Shown here piece after piece: positions 46,301-54,600 of a stretch of 64,000 nt of DNA. Positions within the stretch are counted from its first letter, which is position 1; each line of letters opens with the position of its first letter. The DNA comes from Asterias amurensis (lineage: Eukaryota > Echinodermata > Asteroidea > Forcipulatida > Asteriidae): assembly GCF_032118995.1 (NCBI RefSeq), contig NC_092648.1, positions 5,409,001-5,473,000 on the forward strand, read 5' to 3'. The position numbers and the translations under genes were made by a program. The notes beneath the pieces were generated by a model that searched no databases, had not been told where the DNA came from, and was given only the letters and a program-made list of their open reading frames with translations.

Positions 46301-47439
46301 TGCGTGTGGATTGCAGTTTAACATGTAAACTGTGAGTGCATTCTTTCAGCTTCCCTGGGTCGACCCCGGTGCGTTCGAATAGCTTTGACGTCATTCCATG
46401 GGCTCCGGGTCAGCCCCCAGTGCCCTGCTTCTGGAGCGCGCGCGTACACACAACAGACTCTTCACAAAGTTTTTGAAAAAACATATATCTAGGGTCAGCC
46501 AGACCGTAGGCCTGTGGTATATTTTGAGCCCTGCCAATTACTTTTGATACTTACATCAAGGAAATTATCCAAGAGAGTAGGATCCTTGTGTACAATCAGC
46601 TCTTGTACATGTTTGAGATGAGCGATCTTCTGAGCATCTTTTGTCATCAAATGCGCCTGATTTATCAACTCAATTACCTGGATCAAAACACAAAGACATC
46701 ACTTTAGTTTTGGAGAATACACAGGGACGTATTATATCTCATCAATGCAAGAAAGTGTTTACAAGCAAGTCCGTTCATGACGTGCCTATTGGAAACGTCA
46801 ATTTTCTGTTCAAAAATATTTACACAATTAAGGAGAAAATTCAAATTTTTTCAAAAGGGCCATCCTTCTTCCTTGGATTGAGTTCCGGCTACAACACAAG
46901 GAACATGTGACTCACATTGTGAGTAAAAGTTCAGCTGCCTGACTTCCCTGAGTTAGGTAAAAGTATTTATTTTAAATGTTGTAATTTTTTTTGCAATGGT
47001 ACGGGACCTTTATAAATATTCTGGACTCCGCCGTGTTGCATGCAACGGAGGAGTCCAACCTGGGCTACCACAATTGCTGTTCACGACACAAGTCCAAATA
47101 AATAACAAAATGCAAATTATTTATTTATAAATAAATAAAACGAATTTAAAATTAGTTTATCAATTTAATAACAATTATAAATTATGTGGAGTGGCGGGGT
47201 ATTCTGCAATTGTGCCAATTATGTATAGCACTGAACAAAACAAAACACACAAAACATTAACAAAAACGTATCTCTGTTTACTTGAAAATCGAAATAACTT
47301 TGAGTAGGCCTATAAAAAAATATATTAAAAAAACGAATCTTACTCGATCTGAGACGTTGATTCCCTCGGCTAATGACGAAGACTCCTCATCCATAAAGTA
47401 TTGCGATGCAATGGACCGCCGGCTGCTATCGGCATCCAT
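21174..47439 (-). CDS. SYMPK: Symplekin, scaffold of mRNA 3'-end processing
   Basis: Twenty-seven GT-AG exons join in one frame to 1480 residues: 47344-47439, 46555-46677, 45330-45403, 44234-44366, 42775-42881, 41706-41817, 41220-41323, 40623-40720, 39622-39680, 36519-36614, 36216-36326, 35255-35452, 34822-34971, 34122-34191, 33563-33742, 32125-32211, 31424-31616, 30733-30814, 29972-30154, 29073-29254, 27665-27734, 27281-27389, 26600-26700, 25289-25481, 23561-23796, 23144-23272, 21174-22340. Symplekin is a nuclear scaffold joining CPSF, CstF and the histone pre-mRNA cleavage complex. The HEAT-like N-terminus (about 33-335) has [11 protein letters not shown] and [12 protein letters not shown] basic NLS-like stretch follows (about 345-370). 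The conserved C-terminal domain (about 690-1092) has [14 protein letters not shown] and [20 protein letters not shown]. The last exon continues the family motif FTPHQQ-HIP-PIMT and then adds a charged tail absent from human symplekin (1274 residues). The start matches the human start region (RRSIASQYF). Confidence 0.97.
22849..23093. repeat. TTAA-family MITE, right end lost
   Basis: It starts TTAAAGGCAGTGGACACTATTGG and continues through ATGAGTAATGGGGAGAGGTT to TTATTTTATGCATATGTTGAGAT. It lies in the last symplekin intron. Confidence 0.8.
23835..23996. repeat. TTAA-family MITE, left half
   Basis: It starts TTAAAGGCTGTGGATACTATTGG and stops after AGAAAGAAGTAATTTTCCA. It begins only 39 bp upstream of the acceptor-side border of symplekin exon 25. 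Confidence 0.75.
24088..24191. repeat. Foldback with CAGCTTCGCTTCAGG centre
   Basis: The arms TATAGGCCCTCGGTGATGTC and GACATCACCTTGGGCCTATA are inverted copies. The inner arms ACCATGGCTATGCC / GGCATAGCCATGGT leave a short loop. Confidence 0.8.
24440..25130 (-). mobile_element. LINE 3' coding fragment (CR1/L2-like), interrupted by a MITE
   Basis: The minus strand encodes [15 protein letters not shown] and, further on, [15 protein letters not shown], the C-terminal end of many CR1/L2-type reverse transcriptases (consensus [16 protein letters not shown], FSxAAPxLWNxLP). The reading passes into the MITE at 24843 and resumes beyond it. This is an old, partial copy within symplekin intron 24. The upstream limit is approximate. 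Confidence 0.75.
24488..24843. repeat. Complete TTAA-family MITE inserted in a LINE
   Basis: TTAA occurs at 24488 and 24840. The left end is AGGCAGTGGACACTATTGG and the right end CCAATAGTGTCCAGTGTCT. Taking one TTAA plus the element out leaves the flanking LINE reading frame continuous. Confidence 0.9.
25545..25797 (+). mobile_element. LINE 3' end fragment, plus strand
   Basis: The plus strand encodes [20 protein letters not shown] short run to the stop follows, then a 3'UTR ending GCGCTATGTAATTATTATTA. That ending is typical of CR1/L2-type tails. It lies in symplekin intron 23, in the opposite orientation to the other LINE piece. Confidence 0.65.
25966..26335 (-). repeat. tRNA-derived SINE inside another MITE
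   Basis: The tRNA-like head at 26244-26331 (minus: GTGTCGTGGCCGAGCGGATA, GGGTTCAATTCCCGG) leads into a body ending in AAGCGCTATATAAAAACGGG and an ATT-rich tail. Pieces of the GGGCCCAA...AGCTCTATGAAATT MITE flank it on both sides (25893, 26395), so the SINE appears to have inserted into that MITE. Confidence 0.75.
27986..28148. repeat. Foldback with GTCGATTTCACAAA arms
   Basis: The arms GTCGATTTCACAAAACTCTT and GTTAGGACGAGT words recur as inverted copies. The right end is GAAATCGACCCCTG. Relatives lie at 473, 31685, 43305 and 50713. Confidence 0.75.
28796..29010. repeat. Two inverted tRNA-like SINE pieces
   Basis: A minus-strand head (TAGATAGCTCAGTTGGTAGA, GGTTCAAATCCCG) at 28796-28873 faces a plus-strand head (GCTAGATAGCTTAGATGGTAG) at 28908-29010. 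They lie in symplekin intron 20 and are not credible tRNA genes because the acceptor stems do not pair. Confidence 0.6.
30936..31172. repeat. 23-bp tandem array, about 10 copies
   Basis: The unit GCGTGAAAGCTTGCGAGCGCAAA varies at a few sites (TGTGAGCG, GCATGAAAG). Because 23 is not a multiple of 3, all three minus frames stay open, giving artefactual ORFs of 83 to 109 codons. It lies in symplekin intron 17. Confidence 0.9.
31674..32098. repeat. TTAA-family MITE with a nested foldback
   Basis: TTAA occurs at 31674 and 32095. At about 31685-31847 a GATTTCACAAA foldback interrupts the left terminus, after which the MITE sequence resumes (CACTTGGTAATATTGAC). It ends 27 bp from exon 16. Confidence 0.75.
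32254..33523. repeat. TTAA-family MITE fragment split by a Helitron
   Basis: The right half of a MITE (CAGAGGGAGCCGTTCCTCAC...) is broken at 32362. It resumes at 33476 with TGCTATCAATTATTTTGAGA and ends CCTTTAA. Removing 32363-33475 restores the family order. Confidence 0.8.
32363..33475. mobile_element. Non-autonomous Helitron, 1113 bp
   Basis: It starts TCTATACTATTAAAAGCG, a classic Helitron 5' end, and ends GCTAG. It sits between an A and a T of the host MITE with no target duplication, as Helitrons do. The 3' hairpin is weak. The interior has a diverged repeat of about 70 bp (GTCAACCACTAGTCGATGTT at about 32575 and GTCAACCACTGGTCGACGTT at about 32894). No Rep/helicase coding is visible. 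Confidence 0.75.
33779..33948 (-). repeat. SINE fragment
   Basis: It carries CTCAGCTCCCTGGGGAGTATACAGCC and, on the minus strand, a tRNA-like head truncated before its first bases. Confidence 0.6.
34510..34690 (+). repeat. SINE-like fragment
   Basis: An AAT-rich start is followed by AGTGGCTTCTTATATAGCAC and ACATACAGTATTTCCTGCAAG, as in the copy at 940-1090. It lies in symplekin intron 13. Confidence 0.55.
35599..36172. repeat. 68-bp tandem array, about 8 copies
   Basis: The unit contains CACCATGCAAAGTTTCAAAT and CTACTCATGTACATGGTGTT. The array ends about 40 bp short of the donor of symplekin exon 11. CATGCAAAGTTTCAAATC also occurs at the ends of single MITEs in this window (for example near 51500 and 40190), so the array probably grew from a MITE end. 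Confidence 0.9.
36779..38988. repeat. 79-bp minisatellite, about 28 copies
   Basis: It fills most of symplekin intron 9. Each unit holds CTCCCATG and CATGGGAG (or CAAGGGAG) 11 bp apart, a potential hairpin. Early copies read AAGAAAGTAGAC and later ones AAGAATGTAGAC. Confidence 0.97.
39161..39552. repeat. 392-bp near-perfect palindrome with TTAA ends
   Basis: The outer ends are TTAAAGGAACACGCTGCCTTGG and CCAAGGCAACGTGTTCCTTTAA. The centre is GGGAGTCATATTTTTGACTCCC. A second full copy lies at 48837-49226. Confidence 0.9.
39909..40170. repeat. 262-bp palindromic MITE
   Basis: The arms run from AACTACAAATAAATAGTAAACTT inward through GTGTTGGCTCTGA and AACCGGCTCTT to a centre near CGTCTCCTGAAGACG. 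Confidence 0.85.
40797..40930. repeat. Short inverted-repeat element
   Basis: The ends TTATCTTCAAG and CTTGAAGATAA flank 110 bp in symplekin intron 7. Confidence 0.5.
41375..41578. repeat. TTAA-family MITE, left half
   Basis: It begins TTAAAGTCAGTGGACACTATTGG and stops after the central inverted pair CGAGACCTCA / TGAGGTCTCG. Confidence 0.8.
41846..42502. repeat. TTAA-family MITE with a nested CAGGG element
   Basis: The borders are TTAA at 41846 and 42499. At 41891-42155 a 265-bp element interrupts it, with ends CAGGGGTGAGAG and CTCATCCCTG flanked by GTTGTTA on both sides. Away from the insert the MITE is colinear with its relatives. Confidence 0.85.
42916..43467. repeat. TTAA-family MITE with a nested foldback
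   Basis: TTAA occurs at 42916 and 43464. The right terminus is interrupted at about 43294-43456 by a copy of the GGTCGATTTCACAAAG foldback. Confidence 0.8.
43691..43862. repeat. MITE with TAGCCC ends
   Basis: The ends TAGCCCTTTTCGAATCCACGG and CATGGTTTCGAAATGGGCCTA are imperfect inverted copies. The element contains AGTACGCAC and ends in TA, as mariner-type MITEs often do (inference). Confidence 0.6.
44693..45001. repeat. Double palindromic element
   Basis: The outer arms GGCACACCGGATGGCACGCA and GTGCATGCCATCCGGTGTGCC enclose an inner inverted pair, TTTTGGTGGGAGAAAATGTA / TACATTTTCTCCCACCAAAA (44737-44871). This suggests one MITE inside another, or a two-step foldback. Confidence 0.8.
45781..46311. 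repeat. 138-bp tandem array, 4 near-identical copies
   Basis: Units begin at 45781, 45919, 46057 and 46195 with TTGTTGCTTATATGTCCC. Differences are very few. Because 138 is a multiple of 3, one frame stays open for 185 codons. It lies in symplekin intron 2. Confidence 0.95.
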
Positions 47440-48836
47440 GGTTGAACACTCATAAACGCTGCACAAACCCTCCAAAATTAAGCATTTCAAGCTTGAAATC
47501 AGTTACAAATTGTGGATTCTATCCGAGTATCGCGGTTGTCACACTTTCAGCGTGTTTAGCAAGAATACTGCCCCCAACGTGCATGCTTGTTATACCAACT
47601 AAGTTCGTTGACCAATTTAGAACCGTGTGGAGGTTGCCTATCTATGGTGGCCTGTGGTGGACATACAAATTTTCGTCACACATTTCTTTGTTAAATAATA
47701 CACACTTTCTGTGTTTCTTACTAGTCTTTAAAGAAACTGTTAACATAAAATAAGCGCTGACTTTAAACAGAAAAATTGGTGGCCAGATTGGATTAAAATA
47801 CTTGGCCACACCTTTTAATTTTTTTTTAAAAGGCCCTCATCCTCCTCTGTTTGGAAAACCCTGGACGATCAACTGTTTTTTTTTTACTTGGCCTTATAAT
47901 AAGTCACACAGTGTGGCACCTGTCTGCTGCATGGGCCCTAGTCAACAACCCCTCCCCCACCCCCCCCCCCCCAAAAAAAAAAAAAGTAAAGGAAAGAAAA
48001 GAAAAAAGAAAAGAAGATAAAAACAAGTGAAGTTATCTTCATTGTCCACATCAGAACCAAATTGATTTATATTGGAAAGAAATTTAACATGGGATCATAA
48101 TAAAGGTTTAACCTGTCCTTTGCTCTATTCAATCACATCAACATAAGTAAGCCATTGAACACTGTCTAGGAGGATAGTATAACTTTCTTGTTCTCTACAA
48201 ATTTATTGATGAGCAGCTCATAAAACTAAAACTTCTCCAAGCTCAAGGTTTCATTCCACCCCCTTCTGTTACCTGTATCTCAATTGAATGAAATTTTAGC
48301 AACACAGAACTTAAGAAATTCAACAACAGGTCTGTTTCAACATGCAATGATGGTAACTTTATTAAAGACAAATGCTCCAATATTTAATGTTTAATATTTA
48401 ATATTTTATAATTCACATTGCCTTTAGTTAGTGCTTAAAGGTACATCTTTGGCTGTTTGTAATAACAGAGCGACAGGATTGGTAATTATTTTATTAAGAA
48501 TTGTTTTATTACTTTAATCAGAGGTAACCATAAGCTCATACCAGTACCAAACCTCCCGAGAGATATATTTCTGTATGAAACTATGTCTGAGTCAAGAAAA
48601 TAGTATTTAATACCTATACCCCAAATCACCTCCGCTTATTTTTATTACAGCAATCAAAATAAACCTGTACATCAACGTGCCCAAATCTCTTACACCACAT
48701 CATTTATTTTGTGTTGTTATTCAAGATGGCCACTGAATTGTGGCTGGATCACCATGTTAATGTGCGATAAAGTAAAGCAGCTCTTAGCAACAGCTAGTAT
48801 TTATTATCTTGTAACTGTTTTTACAGACAGGAGGAG

Positions 48837-49226
48837 TTAAAGGAACACGTTGCCTTGTATCGGTCGAGTTGGTCTTTGAAAAGCGTTTGAAACCGTTTTT
48901 TATAAAATGCATATGGGTAGAAAGATGTTGTAAAAGTAGAATACAATGATCCACACAAAAATGCCTCGAAATTGCGTGGTTTTCCTTTTACCTCGTCGAC
49001 TAACACGTCGGCCATTTATGGGGGTCAAAATTTTGACTCCCATAAATGGCCGACCATGTTAGTTCGCACAGTTGAAGGAAAACCACGCAATTTGGAGGCA
49101 AACTTGTGTGGATCATTGTATTCTACTTTTAAAACATCTTTCCAACCATATGCATTTTATAAAAAACGGTTACAATCGCTTTTGTTTTGACCAACTCGTC
49201 CGATCCAAGGCAACGTGTTCCTTTAA
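48837..49226. repeat. 390-bp TTAA-ended palindrome, second copy
   Basis: The outer ends TTAAAGGAACACGTTGCCTTG and CAAGGCAACGTGTTCCTTTAA and the centre GTCAAAATTTTGAC match the copy at 39161. Nothing else of note is seen in 47440-50700; part of it may be eIF5 3'UTR. Confidence 0.9.
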
Positions 49227-50712
49227 TACAAAGTACAATACAAAAGCCTTCTCAAAGAGTGAAACTTAAACTGGGAAAAATTTAACCATTAACACTGCCC
49301 CCCCCCTTCTACCCCCTGACCAAATTCAACCCCTCTCTTAGCCCCTAATTCCTCCATAGTAATAAATGCTTATAAAGCCCGGGTTATATTTCACACAAAT
49401 TCACATCATTGGTCAAGCAAGCAAAGTGCAGTTTTCCCCAATTGTGACAGGAAATTCCTTTTTGCTTTCACAATCCCCATGATGTACATACCGTGATTAA
49501 TATAATCCATCCAAAGGATCTGCATTTGATGTAATTCACAGCGAAACATCAGGATATGTAACAACTTGTTAATTCAAACACAGACTACAACAAAATACTT
49601 TAAAAGACTCATCATTAATAACAGTTCAAATACATTGGAAAAAATTGCAGCGGCTATGAACAAGTTCGAGTCGCACACTTAGTTGACTACAGACCAGCAT
49701 GCACAGTGTCTTACATGTACTCACTCAAACGACTCGTTTGGAAGCCTAGCTAGTCAACCATCGATACCACACGGTATTTAAAACTTCATTGCCTTCCGCC
49801 TTTTCGCTTTTGTGTCACTACTTCCCTTCTGCGCTTTACACATGTAAGCATGGAACATGCTATCGGGACCACGGAAAAAACCATGGTCATGAGGCTGGTT
49901 CAAAATGGTCGACCACAGTAGTCAACCAATGGTCGACCAGCCTGGGTTTGAGTCAAAATAGTCAACCTTTAGTTAACCTTTAGTGCACACTCTAACTTGC
50001 TCAAAACCTTTGTTAGGTGACAGTCAATTATAATCAATCATGCTCAAGATGACAATCTTGTACACACAATTATCGTTTTCAGAGAGGCAATTTACAGATT
50101 TTACATTTGTTCAATCAGCAATACCTTGTTAATTTAACAAGTGCAATTACTGTGCATTCAATGGTGATTTAATCTCTAATATCATACAGTTTTCCAATTA
50201 TTCTTCATTAAACATCAAATCAACCCTTTTTAGAGCAAACTTTCTCAGAATCCATTCCTATCTTTTTTATGTTACGGAATTTTTTTTCAAATGAAATAAT
50301 CAACTTAAAAAAAAAACCAAAAAATAACCTAGCAAAAAAAAAAAAAGTCAACTATCTTTTTTTTTTCAGCTTAAAAAAATAGTAAATATTACAATTCTTG
50401 GTAAAATAAACAAGAAGTAAATGAAAAGTCAACCAAAATAACAGCAAAGGAAAAGGCAACCCAAAGATAAAAGCAGTTAATGACGCATTTTCACTTTAGA
50501 TGTTATTTGGTATTACGCTTTACAAGCAATTTGTCGACTAAAAGACTTCAGCATCAGATTAAACATACACTTTGAATGGAATTAAAGCTATACTTCTTTG
50601 TAGCAATACGTTTCAGCAAATACAACTTCAGAAACTTTGTACAATTCATGATAGAGAGTCCAGCTAACGTCTGAAGTAAAGATTACGCAACCCATTTTCA
50701 CAAAATGAGCCT

Positions 50713-50856
50713 GGCTCGATTTCACAAAGCACTAAGATCAATCTTAAGATAACTTGTAAGCGTTAGTAATTTGTATTGTAACGTCACACTTTGCTTAGCA
50801 ACTACGATTGATTTGCAGTTAAGATCAATCTTAGCTCTTTGTGAAACGGCCCCAGA
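50713..50856. repeat. CTCGATTTCACAAAG foldback, uninterrupted copy
   Basis: The arms are CTCGATTTCACAAAGCAC and GCTCTTTGTGAAACGGCCCC. It shows the empty site of the inner element found at 577-795 (ACTACGATTGATTTGCAG). Confidence 0.7.
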
Positions 50857-50896
50857 TTCACAACAGTTCAATTAACTAAGAGAGGTTTGCGGTAAC

Positions 50897-51264
50897 TAAG
50901 CTTGGGCGATATCACGATATTATCGAATATCGCGATATTAATTTGGAAACGATTTCGATATCGGTTCGATTTGGTTTTAATCGAAATATCGATATATCGC
51001 GATATATCGTGATATTATCGCGATATCGTTTTAGTATCGCAATATCGCGATGTATTTCCTAGCTGAGACATCTTGCACCCCATAGGTTTGGAGTAAAACC
51101 ATTTTAACACCTCTCTCTTATGCTATGATTGCCTCTTCTACAACTTTCACTGGGAGTTTAAAGACTGATGATGTCAAATTTAATTAATCGCGATTACATC
51201 GAATATCGCGATATATTATCCGCGATATATCGTGAATAAAATAATTCGCTATCGCCCAAGCTTA
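50897..51264. mobile_element. hAT-like non-autonomous element with 8-bp duplication
   Basis: The ends TAAGCTTGGGCGATA and ATCGCCCAAGCTTA are flanked by GCGGTAAC on both sides (50889-50896 and 51265-51272). The sub-terminal parts are full of the words CGATAT, ATATCG and TATCGCGATA in both orientations. It sits inside a MITE whose end word is GGTTTGCGGTAACACCATG. Confidence 0.85.
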
Positions 51265-51500
51265 GCGGTAACACCATGTAAATATCTCTCTATGAGCAGT
51301 GTTGGATTTGAAAAGAACCAGCGGTTTATGACTCAAGGTTTCGATCAGTATGATCTGATCGTCTTCACAAAAGTGAAGATGATCAGAGCAAATAAATCAA
51401 AGCATTGAGTCGTTAACCTTTGTTTCTTTTCAGAACCACCACTACTCCAAAAGAGATTTTCACATGGTCTTACCTCAAACCTCTCTTAGTTAAACTTCCA
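51265..51500. repeat. Host MITE of the hAT-like insertion
   Basis: It contains GGTAACACCATG, an inner inverted pair AACCTTGAGTCAT-like, and the right end AAGAGATTTTCACATGGTCTTACC. The left bit, GAGAGGTTTGCGGTAAC, lies at 50880-50896. Related words occur at 11647, 29740, 40130 and 44098. Confidence 0.65.
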
Positions 51501-51673
51501 CCATTCAAAGTTTCAAATCCAACATTTTAATTCCCGAAGACATGGGACATTTATAAGATAATGTGCTTGCATTACCACAAACAAAAGAACCTCCGTAAAG
51601 TGAACACATTTTGAAAAAGACTCCTAACGATAGAGTATCTACAGTGCAGTTCTGGCCTCCTTGGTTCGTGACC

Positions 51674-54600
51674 TCAGATGTCGTCAATGTCGATTTCATC
51701 TTCAGCTGGAGTAGAGGGAGATGAAGGGTTGGACGCCTTGTCTGGAGATGCAATGGTCTCCACTTTGAGCTTGCCACCTCCACGATGAGAGAATGCCACC
51801 TGGGATGAATTAAACAATACTTAGCATTTAAAAATAATTCAATTGTGTAGCACATACATAGTAATTCAGTGTCATCCATATATCCATGGTTAACACAATT
51901 GTTGACCAATCAATCGACTGCCCAGTTGATACCAAAAATTTAATGGGAGGTGGTCACACCATCAGTTTTTCCATAAACAATTAACAAAAAAAGCAATTAC
52001 TTATTGTCAACAATATCGAACCTCAACTTTTATTTTTAGTTTCTTTTCTTTTATTGCACATCCAACAGCACAATCAGCACGAATAACAGAATGAATAGGA
52101 AACTACAAGAAATTTTAAATGTGGGGGGAAAACCAAGCAGGTAGGCACTGAAAACTCAATTCACATGAAAGCCTCCTGTTTGAGGTGGGATTTGAACTGG
52201 GGTCCACAGAATTGAAAGGCAGGGAAAGAATCCACTGAGACAAACTGATCCCCAAAATGTCAGATAGAAATAAGAGTTTGTACACCGACTTCCTAAATTG
52301 AGGTTTTCAAAACAAATTTGAAATGTCTTCTAAGATTTCATGTTTGGGACGCAAAGCCTTTGGTCCCATGTGTTGAGTATTACATGTAAAAGAACCCAGT
52401 ACACTTATCGCAAAGACAAGGGGTTCGCCCCGGTGTTTCTGGCTGTGTTTGCTGAATGAGCTGTAGCACCATGTAAACCCTTTTAAGGTGCTACATAATT
52501 TGGTCTTAGAATCCATCATTGCAATAACTTCTGAAAGTTTGTATTTACTCAGCGCCTTGAGTATCTTGTTTGGTAGATGTGTGCGCTATATAAGACTTTC
52601 AATATTATTATTATTACTACTTACTTCGACACCTTCATCATCACTAGACTCTTCCTCATCAGCTTCCTGCAGCCATTTAATGAACGGTGCAGCTTTATCG
52701 AGAATCTGTTTCATTATCTCCTTAGAAACATACTTCTTGGACGGCTAAAGGGAAGAACAGAGTTCAACAAGTTAATAACCGATAGAAAAGCAATTAATAT
52801 GCTGGGTACAGGGATTAATATACAACGAATGTAAATAAGTTAATGCTCTAATTCACCTGACGTCATCTAAAAATTATCTTGGTTGCATCAATGTGGGTGT
52901 GTCACACAGTGTAGTGCACATTTTATGAGACACAGCATTTACACATTTTAAGAGTTGACTTCCAGAAATATGAGTTTCATTTCCTCTATACTGTTCATGA
53001 AGCCAATGACTCTCAGAAACGCAAACATAATCACTGTACTCATCAAGAATCCCATGGAGAGAAGACAAGGAAGAAGTTTTTCTTAAACTGACCATTTCTT
53101 CATCACATTCTTACTTATCCTACTACTTGCGCCTGCCCTATTCAATGTATATAAATGAAATAAGCATCTGCAACTATGGGCCATCTCTCCAAACACACTT
53201 AAAAGAATGTAGTTTCTTTTTAACCTAATAACTGAGTGTCAAGCACTGTATACTGTTTACACACCTTATGACATGCCATTGTTTACACACCTTATGACAT
53301 GCCATTGTTTACACACCTTATGACATGCCATTGTTTACACACCTTATGACATGCCATTGTTTACACACCTTATGACATGCCATTGTTTACACACCTTATG
53401 ACATGCCATTGTTTACACACCTTATGACATGCCATTGTTTACACACCTTATGACATGCCATTGTTTACACACCTTATGACATGCCATTGTTTACACACCT
53501 TATGACATGCCATTGTTTACACACCTTATGACATGCCATTGTTTACACACCTTATGACATGCCATTGTTTACACACCTTATGACATGCCATTGTTTACAC
53601 ACCTTATGACATGCCATTGTTTACACACCTTATGACATGCCATTGTTTACACACCTTATGACATGCCATTGTTTACACACCTTATGACATGCCATTGTTT
53701 ACACACCTTATGACATGCCATTGTTTACACACCTTATGACATGCCATTGTTTACACACCTTATGACATGCCATTGTTTACACACCTTATGACATGCCATT
53801 GTTTACACACCTTATGACATGCCATTTTTAATAACTTTTCTTCTTGTTAGCGCCTTGAGCATCCCTTGGGTGGATGTTTTTGAGCATTATTAATGTCACG
53901 CCTGATACTTCACATAGGCATTGAAGGCAATTGCCACCATGCCCCCTGGTCATTGCCTTGGTGCCTTTGAAATGCTTCAGTAGAAATTTACAATTTCCTT
54001 GTAGGGTGCCCTTTACCAAGGAGAACATGCCTTGGTGCCCTTATCCTTTCAAACACAAAGCATACAGGTCCGACTCAATACCTTTACCCATGTTCTGTTA
54101 CAAAAAAAAACTAAAAGGCAATCCACTCGGGTGGGATTCAAACCCACTACCTTGGAAGAGTTTATGGACAAGATAATAGCAACAACTTGCACTCACCTTC
54201 TTGGACCAGGAAATCAGGACCTCCTCATCCAGTAGGTCAAGGTCATACATCTTCTTGAGTAGGGACGGGACCTTACCCATTAGCTTCTCAGGGTAGGTCT
54301 TACACAGCTGCTCAAAGGCTCCTAGTAGGTACTTCTGGGCCTTATGGGAGTCATTGGTGAACTGCGGAAGACAATAATAATAATCACAATAATAATAATA
54401 GTGGCAATTTATAACACGCCATGTCTGTCTAAAGGACACTCCTGGCGCAGGAGAGATGCAGAAGCAAGATTGCAATACATAGGACAAAAGCTTTTAGACA
54501 TCTTACAACTGTTGAATATTCTGCATTAATAAGATTGCAGTTGCCCATACTTTGGTTGATGGTCCCCCACTTCCCAGGTTGTATCGGAATTTGGGTGTGA

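Noticed and set aside
45778-46335. 185-codon open frame with internal repeats
   Set aside because: It is the in-frame reading of a 138-bp tandem array inside a symplekin intron. No start context, domain or splice signal supports a protein.
53254-53827. CRISPR-like array
   Set aside because: Units are contiguous and identical with no spacers, in an intron of an animal gene.
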